64,000 nt of DNA from Candidatus Pelagibacter sp. (lineage in GTDB: Bacteria; Pseudomonadota; Alphaproteobacteria; Pelagibacterales; Pelagibacteraceae). The notes under the pieces are model-generated. The model worked only from the letters and a program-made list of their open reading frames with translations. It made no database searches and was not told where the DNA came from. A program made the translations under genes and the position numbers. How positions within the stretch are numbered: position 1 is the first letter of the stretch; every line of letters begins with the position of its first letter. This document shows positions 43,438 through 52,393 of the stretch, in pieces. Where the stretch lies: the NCBI GenBank assembly GCA_028101445.1, contig JAOHKR010000003.1, forward strand, positions 10,084-74,083, given 5' to 3'.

Positions 43438-44788
43438 TTTAACAAATCCTGAAGTGGCCATCATGATGATGGGTATATTTTTATTTGCGGTGCTATTAGG
43501 TTTTCCAATTGCGTTCACATTAATGGCAATGGGTATAGGTTTTGGTTATTACGCTTATTATGATCCAGCAGTCATGGAACACTTCCTTGACAATAGAATA
43601 TTTCAACTTTTTGTCCAAAATACTTACACAGTAATGGACAACAATGTGCTTACGGCTGTCCCCTTATTTTTATTCATGGGATACTTAGTTGAGCGAGCAG
43701 GAATTGTATCAAAATTATTTTTTGCAATAAGATTGGCTGCACATAGATTGCCAGCTTCAATGGCGGTAGCTGCATTAATTACTTGTACTTTATTTTCTAC
43801 AGCTACAGGAATTATCGGGGCTGTGGTTACATTAATGGGATTACTTGCTTGGCCGGCAATGGTTAAAGCAGGATATGATAAAAAATTTGCATCAGGCATA
43901 ATTTGCGCCGGGGGATGTTTAGGAATTTTAATACCTCCAAGCATTATGTTAATTGTTTATTCGGTAATTGCTCAACTTTCACCTTTAAGGTTGTTTGCAG
44001 CAGCTATTTTTCCAGGACTAATGTTGGCTGGCTTGTATATTGTTTATGCAGTAACCCGAGCATATTTAAATCCATCGATTGCACCAAAACCACCAGCTGA
44101 AGATATTCCACCAACAGGAGCTATTTTACTTGAGGTGCTTGTATCTTTTGTTCCGTTATTCGGTTTGATTATGTTAGTGCTTGGAACAATTCTAGCAGGT
44201 ATAGCAACACCTGCAGAAGCAGCAGCAGCCGGAGCGTTTGGTGCACTAGTATTATCTTATTTTTATAAAACACTTAAATGGAAAAACTTTAAAGAGTCAG
44301 TTTTTTTAACCGCAAAAACAACGGCGATGATCATGTGGTTATTTATAGGATCTTGGACTTTTTCCTCTGTGTTTTCTTATTTAGGAGGCCATGAAGTTTT
44401 CGAACATTTTTTTAAATCAATGGACTTAGCTCCTTGGCAATTTTTAGTTATTACTCAAATAATAATTTTTCTTCTAGGTTGGCCTTTGGAGTGGACTGAA
44501 ATTTTAATAATATTTGTACCAATATTTTTACCTCTATTAGTATTGTTTGATGTAAATCCATATTTCTTTGCAATGTTAATAGCTTTAAATCTACAAACTT
44601 CTTTTTTAACTCCGCCTATGGCCATGTCCGCCTATTACTTAAAAGGCGTCCAGTCTAAAAATGTTGAACTAATGGAAATATTTGCCGGAATAATGCCGTT
44701 CTTAGGTATAGTAATTTTTGCCATGGTCTTAATGTATTGGTTCCCTGGAATAGCTTTATGGTTACCAGAAACACTTTTCGCTGAATAG
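43427..44788 (+). CDS. TRAP transporter large permease subunit (DctM family)
   Basis: 453 residues, about 12 membrane helices. Seen: the FPIAFTLMAMGIGFG helix, VPLFLFMGYLVERAG, and AGGCLGILIPPSIMLIVYSV (about res 163-182), the DctM signature with the IPPS core. The second repeat has TPAEAAAAGAFGALV and FLTPPMAMSAYYLKGV. Sodium-driven uptake of an organic acid is the family role. Followed by the amidase after 9 bases. Confidence 0.95.
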   Translation: MLFSLTNPEVAIMMMGIFLFAVLLGFPIAFTLMAMGIGFGYYAYYDPAVMEHFLDNRIFQLFVQNTYTVMDNNVLTAVPLFLFMGYLVERAGIVSKLFFAIRLAAHRLPASMAVAALITCTLFSTATGIIGAVVTLMGLLAWPAMVKAGYDKKFASGIICAGGCLGILIPPSIMLIVYSVIAQLSPLRLFAAAIFPGLMLAGLYIVYAVTRAYLNPSIAPKPPAEDIPPTGAILLEVLVSFVPLFGLIMLVLGTILAGIATPAEAAAAGAFGALVLSYFYKTLKWKNFKESVFLTAKTTAMIMWLFIGSWTFSSVFSYLGGHEVFEHFFKSMDLAPWQFLVITQIIIFLLGWPLEWTEILIIFVPIFLPLLVLFDVNPYFFAMLIALNLQTSFLTPPMAMSAYYLKGVQSKNVELMEIFAGIMPFLGIVIFAMVLMYWFPGIALWLPETLFAE

Positions 44789-44797
44789 AAAATAATC

Positions 44798-46129
44798 ATG
44801 ATAAATATTTTTTCACTTTCAACTAATGAATTAGTTGCTCAATTACGAGAAGGCCAAATTTCTTCCGTAGAAGTATGCAAAGCTTATTTAGGAAGAGTAG
44901 AAAAGTTTGAAAAGGATGTGAAGGCATGGACATTTCTAGATAAAAAGATTCTTTTAGAAAAAGCAGAGGAAGCCGATGAATATAGAAAGACCGGGAAACC
45001 TTTAGGGCCACTTCACGGTTTGCCAATAGCGGTTAAAGATATTTTTGGAACATATGATATGCCAACTGAATGTGGCACTGTATTTAGAAAAAAAATGTCC
45101 GCCTCACAAGATTCAGAAGTAGTAAATTTATTAAAAAATGCTGGAGCTATAATCATGGGAAAAACGGTAACTGCTGAGCTGGCTTATATTCATCCCGGCA
45201 AAACAACAAACCCGCATGATTATTCAAGAACACCAGGTGGTTCTTCAAGTGGATCAGCAGCAGTAATAGCTTCACAAATGGCACCACTATCTATTGGCTC
45301 ACAAACAGGTGGATCAATTGTACGACCAGCTTCATACTGTGGAGTAGTTGGATACAAACCTTCTTATGGATTAATTTCGAGGAGTGGAGTGCTCAAGACT
45401 TCTGAAAAATTAGATACTATCGGTGTATACGGAAAATCAGTTGAAGATGTGGCTTTGTTAGCAAAGTCTCTAATAAAAAAAGATCTTTATGATCCTGCGA
45501 CAATCCATTTTGCTGCTGACAATATGCTAGAAATTTGTAAACAAGAACCAATTTTTGAACCAAAATTTATTTTTTATAAAACAGATAAATGGAAAAACAT
45601 TCATAAAGATTCAAGAGATGCTTTCGAATTTTTTATAAAAAAATTTAAAAAAAATATTGAAATTTTTGATACTCCTTCATACTTTAAGAATATACCAAAA
45701 CATCATCAGATTATTCACGAAACAGACTTAGCTAATAACTTCCAAGCTTATTATAAGAAAGATAAAAAGAAGCTTTCCAAAGAAATGAGAGATGCTATTG
45801 AAAAAGGACTTAAACATTCCGCTTATGATTATGCTAATGCTATAGATTTTATGAAACAAAGTTATGAGTCTTTCAAAGAAGTTTTTGAAGATTACCATGG
45901 AATAATTTCACCCTCAGCAAGCGGTGTAGCTGATAAAGGATTAAAATCTACAGGTAGCGCAGATTTTCAAAAGACGTGGACCTATCTAGGTTTGCCAACT
46001 ATTTCACTTCCTTTACTAACAGGAGAAAATAATTTACCATTAGGCGTCCAGTTAACAGGTAATAAGCTGGATGATTTAAGGTTTTTAAGTATAGCTAATT
46101 GGTTGGAGAAAAATTGCAAAGATGAATAA
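44798..46129 (+). CDS. Amidase (amidase signature family, GatA-like)
   Basis: 443 residues. Ser-cisSer-Lys catalytic triad visible: Lys80 in PIAVKDIFG, the Ser pair in GGSSSGSAA (148-155), and nucleophile Ser173 in GSQTGGSIVRPAS. Shorter than GatA (about 485), with no gatB/gatC neighbours, so it is a catabolic amidase, not the tRNA amidotransferase. It follows the TRAP permease by 9 bases, suggesting that the transported compound carries or accompanies an amide; inference only. Its end overlaps a 58-codon reading frame by 8 bases. Confidence 0.88.
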   Translation: MINIFSLSTNELVAQLREGQISSVEVCKAYLGRVEKFEKDVKAWTFLDKKILLEKAEEADEYRKTGKPLGPLHGLPIAVKDIFGTYDMPTECGTVFRKKMSASQDSEVVNLLKNAGAIIMGKTVTAELAYIHPGKTTNPHDYSRTPGGSSSGSAAVIASQMAPLSIGSQTGGSIVRPASYCGVVGYKPSYGLISRSGVLKTSEKLDTIGVYGKSVEDVALLAKSLIKKDLYDPATIHFAADNMLEICKQEPIFEPKFIFYKTDKWKNIHKDSRDAFEFFIKKFKKNIEIFDTPSYFKNIPKHHQIIHETDLANNFQAYYKKDKKKLSKEMRDAIEKGLKHSAYDYANAIDFMKQSYESFKEVFEDYHGIISPSASGVADKGLKSTGSADFQKTWTYLGLPTISLPLLTGENNLPLGVQLTGNKLDDLRFLSIANWLEKNCKDE

Positions 46130-46298
46130 ATTAACAACAATTATTGGTTTAGCTTTAGCAGCATCTTTTTTAATTGGATTAGCTACAACACTCACAAGAT
46201 CATCAATGATTGGTTTTTTTGATATATTACCTGTTTATATATTAATGATTATTGCAATTGGAATGATGTTTTATGATGCTTTTAGCAATAAAAAATAA
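46122..46298 (+). CDS. Small two-helix membrane protein (58 aa), unknown function
   Basis: ATG 46122 overlaps the amidase stop (46127-46129) by 8 bases; the frame is open to TAA 46296-46298. Two hydrophobic segments, about res 6-22 (IIGLALAASFLIGLATT) and 30-50 (IGFFDILPVYILMIIAIG), are separated by a short Arg-containing loop, with a Lys-Lys end. Composition and placement look genuine rather than chance. It resembles no family I recognise. It is in the same frame as the DMT gene that begins 9 bases later, with one stop codon between. Confidence 0.6.
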   Translation: MNKLTTIIGLALAASFLIGLATTLTRSSMIGFFDILPVYILMIIAIGMMFYDAFSNKK

Positions 46299-46307
46299 CT
46301 CTTTAAC

Positions 46308-47201
46308 TTGCTAAACAAAAGCTCACCCTATCTTCCTTATATTTTGCTTTTTGTTCAGCCAATCTTTATGGCTACCAACATAATTGTAGCAAGAGGAGGA
46401 GTAGAATACGTGCCTCCCGTGTCGCTTGCTTTCTGGAGATGGGTTACTGTTTTTCTAATCTTACTACCTTTTTTTTATAAAGAGATTGTTAAAAATAAAC
46501 AGAGTTTTAATAAAGAATTTTGGAAATTATTTTTTTTAGGTTCGATGGGGTGCGGTGTTTGTGGTGCATTTCCTTTTATTGCTGGAATGTCAACAACGAT
46601 GGCCAATATGGGAATCATTTATACCTCTTCACCTATCTTTATAATTATTCTTTCAGTTATGTTTTTTCAAGATAAGATAAATGTATCAAGAATAATTGGT
46701 TTGCTTTTATGTTTAATTGGAGTTTTAGCAATAATTAGTAAGGGTAAAATTGATTTATTATTAAATTTCAAATTCACATCAGGAGACTTATGGATGATTG
46801 GTGCTGCTATAGGATGGGCTATTTATTCTATCTATCTTTTAAACTGGAAAAGTAACTTTAGTTTAATGGCAAGATTTACATTGATAGCTTTATTTGGAGC
46901 TATAACATTATTTCCATTTTATATTTTAGAAGAAATTTTTTATTTTAAAACAGTATTTAATAACAATTTCTTTTTTTGGGTATTGTTTGCAGCTATATCA
47001 CCTGGAATAATAGCCTTTACACTTTATACAAAAGTTCAAAAATATGTTGGAGCATCTCTTGCTGGATTTACTCTATATATATTTTCAATTTATTCAGCTA
47101 TTTATGGAATTATAATATTTGATGAGGAGCTTTTAAATTTTCATTACTTTGGAGCAATTTTTGTTTTTTCCGGAGTATATTTAGCTAGAAAGATTAAATA
47201 A
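46308..47201 (+). CDS. EamA/DMT-family transporter
   Basis: 297 residues with ten hydrophobic helices in two EamA repeats. The start is TTG 46308, the only usable start after the in-frame stop at 46296 that keeps helix 1. Repeat 1 has PYILLFVQPIFMATNIIVARGG with FWRWVTVFLILLPF; repeat 2 has GDLWMIGAAIGWAIYSIYLL. The late SLAGFTLYIFSIYSAIYGI is typical. Such proteins usually export amino acids or metabolites; the substrate is unknown. Overlaps the hydrolase gene by one base. Confidence 0.9.
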   Translation: MLNKSSPYLPYILLFVQPIFMATNIIVARGGVEYVPPVSLAFWRWVTVFLILLPFFYKEIVKNKQSFNKEFWKLFFLGSMGCGVCGAFPFIAGMSTTMANMGIIYTSSPIFIIILSVMFFQDKINVSRIIGLLLCLIGVLAIISKGKIDLLLNFKFTSGDLWMIGAAIGWAIYSIYLLNWKSNFSLMARFTLIALFGAITLFPFYILEEIFYFKTVFNNNFFFWVLFAAISPGIIAFTLYTKVQKYVGASLAGFTLYIFSIYSAIYGIIIFDEELLNFHYFGAIFVFSGVYLARKIK

Positions 47202-48001
47202 TGAAATATTTATACTTAGCAGTATCATCGGTTGTTCTTGCCTATTTTATAATAATTTTATTTGTTTATTTTTATCAAAGAAACTTGCTTTACCACCCAA
47301 GTGAAAATAATTATTTAAATGACAAAATAACTTTTAATTATGAAGAAATTTTTATAGAAACCGATAAAAAAATTAAATTAAAATCTTGGTTCATAAAAAA
47401 AGATCTAGATAAATTTAAAACTATTTTAATTTTTCATGGCAATGCAGGTAATTTATTTAATAGAGTTTATAAGTTAAACAAACTTAATAAACTGGATGTA
47501 AATATTTTATTAATTTCATGGAGAGGTTTTAGTGGTAACAAAGGTAAACCAACTGAAAAAAATTTATATCGTGATGCAGATGAATCGGTTAAATGGCTTA
47601 ATAATCAGGGTGTAATCAGCAAAAATATAATTCTGTATGGAGAGTCACTAGGAACAGGTGTTGCTACAGAACTAGGAACAAGTAATGCATTTGGTGGCAT
47701 TATATTAGAGTCTCCGTTTACATCTATAGCTAATGCAGCAAAGATTTATTATCCATACCTTCCAGTAAGCATTATATTAAAAGACAGGTACGACTCTATC
47801 GGTAAGATTAAAAACATTAATACTCCAATTTTTATAATGCATGGTAAAATGGATAATATTGTTCCACAACAAATGGGCCTAGAACTTTTTGAAAAAGCTA
47901 ACAACCCAAAATATAGCTATTTTCCAGAGGACGATGATCATATGATGAATTATAATAAACAATTGCTGAATGAGATTAAGCTATTCATTAATAAAATTTA
48001 A
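47201..48001 (+). CDS. Alpha/beta hydrolase (BEM46-like), membrane-anchored
   Basis: 266 residues. N-terminal hydrophobic anchor (about 5-25). Fold landmarks: oxyanion LIFHGNAGN (about 76-84), nucleophile Ser149 in YGESLGTGVA, Asp in MHGKMDNIVP, and His in EDDDHMMNY near the end. The YHPSxxN element before the domain is characteristic of this group. Substrate unknown. It is the last gene in the long plus-strand series and converges on ftsY with a 4-base overlap. Confidence 0.9.
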   Translation: MKYLYLAVSSVVLAYFIIILFVYFYQRNLLYHPSENNYLNDKITFNYEEIFIETDKKIKLKSWFIKKDLDKFKTILIFHGNAGNLFNRVYKLNKLNKLDVNILLISWRGFSGNKGKPTEKNLYRDADESVKWLNNQGVISKNIILYGESLGTGVATELGTSNAFGGIILESPFTSIANAAKIYYPYLPVSIILKDRYDSIGKIKNINTPIFIMHGKMDNIVPQQMGLELFEKANNPKYSYFPEDDDHMMNYNKQLLNEIKLFINKI

Positions 48002-48930
48002 TTTTCAATACCCAATAAGGCTTTTGAAAAATATTCAGCATTAAAAGGATGCAAGTCGGTTTCTTTTTCTCCCATCCCAATTGCTACTATTGGTAATCCA
48101 TATTTTTTACAAATAGCTAGCACCACACCGCCTTTAGCTGTGCTATCTAGTTTTGTAATTATTAACCCAGTTAGATCATGTATTTTACTAAATTCTTCAA
48201 CTTGATTCAAAGCGTTTTGACCAGTTGTTGCGTCTAACACTAAAATTACTTCATTTGGATAAGAGGGATCAATTTTTTTTAAAACGTTTATAATTTTTTT
48301 ATACTCTTCCATTAAATTTTTTTTATTTTGAAGGCGTCCCGCCGTATCAATTAATGCAATATCAATTTGATTTTTTTTTGCGAATTCTGCTGTTTTAAAG
48401 GCCACAGAAGCTGGATCGCTATTTATTTCTGATTTTATAATATCAACCTTAACTTTAGCTGCCCAAACCTGTAACTGGTCAATGGCTGCAGCTCTAAAAG
48501 TATCTGCAGCACCAAATACGACTGATCTATTATTGTCCTTAAAGTATTTTCCAAGTTTTCCTATGCTAGTTGTTTTACCAGCACCGTTTACTCCTGAAAC
48601 TACAATTACAGAAGACTTTGCATTTCCCATTAAACTTAAATCCTTTTCATATTTAAGAAGATTGATTGCCATTTTATCAGCTATTAATTTTAAAATTTCA
48701 TTATGATCTTCTATTTTTTTATCTATTTTAAAATTTTCAAAATCTTTTCTAAGTTCCCTGGCAACATCAACACCTGCATCTGAAGATATAATTAACTCTT
48801 CAAACTCTGTGAGTATATCTTCATCAATATTTTTCTTTGAAAATATATTTTTAAAACCGTCTGTCAGACCGGAGGAGCTCTTTCCGAGACCTATTTTAAA
48901 TTTATTAAATAAACTCATTTTAGATTTCAA
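47998..48930 (-). CDS. ftsY: Signal recognition particle receptor FtsY
   Basis: 310 residues. GTPase that docks SRP-ribosome complexes at the membrane. NG domain only, with a short N-terminal lead (SLFNKFKIGLGKSSSGLTDG) that has an amphipathic membrane-binding look. The long acidic A domain of E. coli is absent. GTP site: GVNGAGKTTSIGKLG, DTFRAAAIDQL, DTAGRLQNK and TKLDSTAKGG. Overlaps dapF by 11 bases. The partner ffh lies just 1 kb away on the other strand. Confidence 0.96.
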   Translation of the reverse strand: MKSKMSLFNKFKIGLGKSSSGLTDGFKNIFSKKNIDEDILTEFEELIISSDAGVDVARELRKDFENFKIDKKIEDHNEILKLIADKMAINLLKYEKDLSLMGNAKSSVIVVSGVNGAGKTTSIGKLGKYFKDNNRSVVFGAADTFRAAAIDQLQVWAAKVKVDIIKSEINSDPASVAFKTAEFAKKNQIDIALIDTAGRLQNKKNLMEEYKKIINVLKKIDPSYPNEVILVLDATTGQNALNQVEEFSKIHDLTGLIITKLDSTAKGGVVLAICKKYGLPIVAIGMGEKETDLHPFNAEYFSKALLGIEN

Positions 48931-49750
48931 GCTTAGTATATTTTATATCTGAAACCGGGCCTCGCATAAAAATATTCAGATCTTTATCTATTTTAAGATT
49001 TAAAGTTCCTTCTTTGAATTTAATATTAATATCATTTTCTGTTAGTTTTTTAATCGTTGCAGCAACCGCGGTAGCGCAAGCAGCTGTTCCACAAGCCTTT
49101 GTTAATCCAGCTCCACGCTCCCAAACATTAACCGTTATATTGTTTCTGTCGTTTACTTGCGCAAATGTAACATTTGTTCTCTCCGGAAAAAGTTCGTTAT
49201 TTTCAATTTTAGGACCTAAAACTTTTAGATCATGTTCAAAGCAATCCTTAACAAAAAAAATTATGTGTGGATTTCCCACATTCAAACAAAAACCATCCAT
49301 GAATACTTCATCTTCAATATTAAGAGTTATATTACTATGGTCTAAATTTTTTGATAAAGGAATTTTATTCCATTCAAATATAGGTTTCCCCATCGCAAGC
49401 TCGACTTCAAGATCTCCAACTATTTTAGCATTAAGTAACCTATTATTTGTTTTTAGTTTGACTTCTTTCGTATCTAAGTCTTTGCCTAATAAATATGCTA
49501 TACATCTACTGCCATTACCACATGCACTAACCTCACCTCCATCTGAATTAAAAATAGTAATTGGAAAAGCTTTATCAACTTCTTTTTCAATAAAGATTAT
49601 TTGATCAAATCCAATATCACGATGAAAAGACTCTAGGTTACCTAAATGAATTATTTTTTCTTTAGATATATTTACAAAATCTTTTCTTCTATCAACAATG
49701 ACAAATTTGTTGCCCAAACCATCCATTTTAAAAGCTTTAATTGTTGGCAT
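48920..49750 (-). CDS. dapF: Diaminopimelate epimerase
   Basis: 276 residues. Interconverts LL- and meso-diaminopimelate for lysine and peptidoglycan. The two catalytic cysteines are C77 in CGNGSRC and C220 in ACGTAACA. The opening FKMDGLGNKFVIVD and NPHIIFFV also match. In many alphaproteobacteria mtaB lies between dapF and ftsY; here the two overlap by 11 bases, so that gene is missing from this place. First gene of the minus-strand pair. Confidence 0.96.
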   Translation of the reverse strand: MPTIKAFKMDGLGNKFVIVDRRKDFVNISKEKIIHLGNLESFHRDIGFDQIIFIEKEVDKAFPITIFNSDGGEVSACGNGSRCIAYLLGKDLDTKEVKLKTNNRLLNAKIVGDLEVELAMGKPIFEWNKIPLSKNLDHSNITLNIEDEVFMDGFCLNVGNPHIIFFVKDCFEHDLKVLGPKIENNELFPERTNVTFAQVNDRNNITVNVWERGAGLTKACGTAACATAVAATIKKLTENDINIKFKEGTLNLKIDKDLNIFMRGPVSDIKYTKLEI

Positions 49751-49815
49751 AATAATAGATTAGTATAATTATTCGTTGACTTTTAAAACCCCAAATTGTA
49801 ATTTCCCTTTACTTT

Positions 49816-49895
49816 CCGCAAATACACATGTCTTTGCGGTGCTCTTTTAAGAAGAGTGTCGACACTAGTCAGCGAAGGTTCGCCCACTAGTGCGA
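49816..49895 (+). ncRNA. Structured 5' leader of ffh (candidate cis-regulatory RNA)
   Basis: Three hairpins follow one another in the 165-bp gap before ffh. (1) 49816-49822 with 49833-49839, CCGCAAA/TTTGCGG. (2) 49842-49846 with 49852-49856, CTCTT/AAGAG. (3) A long one, 49859-49895: TCG, bulged A, CACTAGT, a 2x2 internal loop, GCGAA/TTCGC, then ACTAGTG and CGA. The last ends 20 bases before the ffh ATG. It lacks the GGAAGGA-type apical loop of SRP RNA. An ffh-associated structured RNA may already have been reported in Pelagibacter, but I cannot confirm identity here. Confidence 0.55.
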
Positions 49896-49915
49896 TAGGT
49901 GTTGGGTGTTTAAAA

Positions 49916-51268
49916 ATGTTTGAAAATTTAACAAATAAATTAGAAAAAATTTTTTCTAAACTTAAAAGTGCTCCTTCCTTAACAGAAGAGCAAGTTGACT
50001 CTGGTTTAAAGGAAATTCGTTTAGCTTTGCTTGAAGCAGATGTTGCATTACCAGTTGTTAAAGACTTTATTTCAAACATAAAACCTAAAGCAATTGGCCA
50101 AGAAATAATTAGATCAACTTCACCCGGCCAAATGATCGTTAAAATAGTTTACGACGAACTAGTTTCAATTCTGGGGTCTAAAAATGAAGAACTTAACTTT
50201 AAAGCTGTTCCTCCCGTTTCAATATTATTAGTTGGTTTACAAGGATCAGGAAAAACCACATCAGCAGCTAAGCTTGCTAAATTAATAGAAGAAAAATACA
50301 AAAAAAAAGTTATGCTTGTTAGTTTAGACGTTTATCGCCCTGCAGCCCAGGAGCAGTTAAAATTATTAGCTGAAAGCAACGGAATACAAAATTTACCAAT
50401 TATTGAAAAACAGCAACCACTCGATATAACTAAACGAGCACTTAATGCTGCCAACCTTAATGGTTCAGACGTAGTAATTTTTGATACAGCTGGCCGTACA
50501 CAGATCGATTTACCCATGATGTCAGAAATTAAACAGGTTAAAGAAATTACAAACCCAGCAGAAACTATTTTAGTTGCCGACTCTTTAACGGGACAAATTG
50601 CAGTTAATGTCGCTAAGGAATTTGATACAGCTGTAAACTTATCTTCAATTATTCTTACAAGAGTCGATGGTGATGCGAGAGGTGGTGCAGCGCTAAGCAT
50701 GAAGCATGTTACGGGTAAGCCAATAAAATATATTGGTGTCGGAGAAAAAATATCTGATTTTGAATTATTTTATCCAGATAGACTCGCTAATCGAATTCTT
50801 GGTATGGGAGATGTAGTAACGCTTGTTGAAAAAGCAGCTCAAGATTTAGGAGAGGAAAAATTAAAAGAAACTGAAGAAGAGTTGAAAAAAGGAATTTTTA
50901 CAATGGACTCTTATCTTTCACAGTTAAGACAAATGAAAAAAATGGGAGGCATGGAAGGTGTAATGTCAATGTTACCTGGCGCAAATAAAATGAAAGAAAA
51001 AATGGACCAAGCAAATATTGATGAAAAAATGCTTATAGAAAATGAGGCACTTATTTTATCTATGACAAAAAAGGAAAAAGAGAATCCAAAAATAATTAGT
51101 GGATCTAGAAGAAAAAGAATCGCAAAAGGCTCAGGTGTAGATGTATCTAAAATAAATAAATTACTCAAACAATTTAAAATGATGTCAGATATGATGAAAA
51201 AGATGTCACAAGGAAAAAAAATTCCATCTGGAATGATCCCAGATGAAATGCTTAATCAACTAAAATGA
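49916..51268 (+). CDS. ffh: Signal recognition particle protein Ffh
   Basis: 450 residues from ATG 49916. The frame is open 60 bases further to a GTG at 49856, but that stretch lies in the leader hairpins and encodes nothing conserved. Ffh binds signal peptides and SRP RNA. N domain [18 protein letters not shown] domain with [36 protein letters not shown] and [14 protein letters not shown]. The Met-rich M domain ends with [16 protein letters not shown]. Starts the series ffh-rpsP-trmD-rplS. Confidence 0.97.
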   Translation: MFENLTNKLEKIFSKLKSAPSLTEEQVDSGLKEIRLALLEADVALPVVKDFISNIKPKAIGQEIIRSTSPGQMIVKIVYDELVSILGSKNEELNFKAVPPVSILLVGLQGSGKTTSAAKLAKLIEEKYKKKVMLVSLDVYRPAAQEQLKLLAESNGIQNLPIIEKQQPLDITKRALNAANLNGSDVVIFDTAGRTQIDLPMMSEIKQVKEITNPAETILVADSLTGQIAVNVAKEFDTAVNLSSIILTRVDGDARGGAALSMKHVTGKPIKYIGVGEKISDFELFYPDRLANRILGMGDVVTLVEKAAQDLGEEKLKETEEELKKGIFTMDSYLSQLRQMKKMGGMEGVMSMLPGANKMKEKMDQANIDEKMLIENEALILSMTKKEKENPKIISGSRRKRIAKGSGVDVSKINKLLKQFKMMSDMMKKMSQGKKIPSGMIPDEMLNQLK

Positions 51269-51278
51269 AAGGTATAGA

Positions 51279-51674
51279 ATGTTAAAAATAAGATTATCAA
51301 TGGGCGGAGTTAGAAAAAGACCTGTTTATAAAATCGTTATAGCAGACAGTAGATATCCAAGAGACGGAAAATTTATTGAAAAAATTGGTTCTTACAATCC
51401 TTTACTTCCAAAAGATAAGAAGGAAAGAATAAAGGTAGAGGCAGAAAGAGTTAAGTACTGGATGAGCAAAGGTGCCCAACCAACTTTAAGAGTTTCTAGA
51501 ATATTAGGTGAGGCACAAATAATGCCAATGCCGAAACCAGGAAACAATCCTCAAAAAGCTGTTCCAAAGAAAGAAAGAAAAAAAGAAGGTGAAGAAGCTA
51601 AGGAAGCACCTAAAGCAGAAGCAAAAAAGGAAGAACCTAAAGCAGAAGCAAAAAAGGAAGAACCTAAAGCTTAA
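51279..51674 (+). CDS. rpsP: 30S ribosomal protein S16 with Lys/Glu/Ala repeat tail
   Basis: 131 residues; S16 is usually 80-90. Res 1-80 are standard ([18 protein letters not shown], then [20 protein letters not shown] and [12 protein letters not shown]). From about res 88 a hydrophilic tail follows, with near-identical repeats of KAEAKKEEP, two full and one partial copy. The tail should be disordered. rpsP is followed by trmD after only 17 bases; rimM, usual at this position, is absent. Confidence 0.96.
   Translation: MLKIRLSMGGVRKRPVYKIVIADSRYPRDGKFIEKIGSYNPLLPKDKKERIKVEAERVKYWMSKGAQPTLRVSRILGEAQIMPMPKPGNNPQKAVPKKERKKEGEEAKEAPKAEAKKEEPKAEAKKEEPKA
51609..51670. repeat. 27-bp tandem repeat in the rpsP tail
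   Basis: Two identical 27-bp units (51609-51635 and 51636-51662) plus an 8-base partial third copy, encoding the repeated nine residues of the S16 tail. Exact identity suggests recent duplication by slippage. Confidence 0.9.
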
Positions 51675-51691
51675 CCGTAAGGAAGCAAAAA

Positions 51692-52393
51692 ATGCTGGAA
51701 GTAAAAATTTTTACTTTATATCCAGATTTATTTCCTGGTCCTCTAGATACGGGGATTTATAAAAAAGCTAAGGAAAATAAAATTTGGGATATTAGAGTCA
51801 TCAACATAAGAGACTATTCAACAGATGGTCGAGGGTCTGTTGATGACACACCATTTGGTGGAGGTAGTGGAATGTTATTAAGACCAGATGTAGTTGCCTC
51901 CGCTTTAGATAAAAACACTAAATCAGGTGAAAAAATTATCTATCTTTCTCCAAAAGGTAAAAAATTTGATCAAAGTGAAGCAAGATCAATTAGCAAATTA
52001 AACAAGCTTAATATTTTATGTGGTCATTTCGAAGGGATTGATCAAAGGTTATTGGAGACTAGAAATATAGAAGAATACAGTATCGGTGACTTTATTTTAT
52101 CAGGAGGTGAAACAGCATCTTTTGTTTTTGTAGACGCGCTAATAAGACTTTTGCCAGGTGTATTAGGAAATAAAGAGTCTAACAAAGAAGAAAGCTTTGA
52201 AAATTATCTACTGGAGCACCCTCAATATACAAAACCTAAAGATTGGGAGGGTAAAAGCCCGCCAGACATACTATTTTCTGGAGATCATGCTAAAATTAAG
52301 GGGTGGCGTTTATCTCAATCTGAGGCTATAACACGTCGCCAGAGACCCGATCTTTGGAAAAAATATTTAGATAAAAAAAATGAAAAACATTGA
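51692..52393 (+). CDS. trmD: tRNA (guanine37-N1)-methyltransferase TrmD
   Basis: 233 residues. Methylates G37 of tRNAs reading CNN codons, preventing frameshifts. SPOUT-fold signatures: [12 protein letters not shown] (res 6-17), [15 protein letters not shown] (about 50-64), [13 protein letters not shown], and the knot [15 protein letters not shown]. The C-terminal RRQRPDL is typical. Overlaps rplS by 14 bases. Confidence 0.97.
   Translation: MLEVKIFTLYPDLFPGPLDTGIYKKAKENKIWDIRVINIRDYSTDGRGSVDDTPFGGGSGMLLRPDVVASALDKNTKSGEKIIYLSPKGKKFDQSEARSISKLNKLNILCGHFEGIDQRLLETRNIEEYSIGDFILSGGETASFVFVDALIRLLPGVLGNKESNKEESFENYLLEHPQYTKPKDWEGKSPPDILFSGDHAKIKGWRLSQSEAITRRQRPDLWKKYLDKKNEKH

Noticed and set aside
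44798..46129. GatA subunit of Glu/Asp-tRNA amidotransferase
   Set aside because: Shorter than GatA, no gatB or gatC nearby, and placed behind a TRAP transporter.
46122..47201. A single gene broken by an in-frame stop at 46296
   Set aside because: The DMT protein is complete with ten helices without the upstream part, so the upstream frame is better read as a separate small protein.
49816..49895. SRP (4.5S) RNA gene
   Set aside because: The GGAAGGA/AGCAGC-type apical loop of SRP RNA is absent and the hairpins are separate rather than one long rod.
49856..49915. 20-codon upstream extension of ffh from a GTG
   Set aside because: It lies within the long leader hairpin and encodes nothing conserved; Ffh proteins start at the MFENL position.
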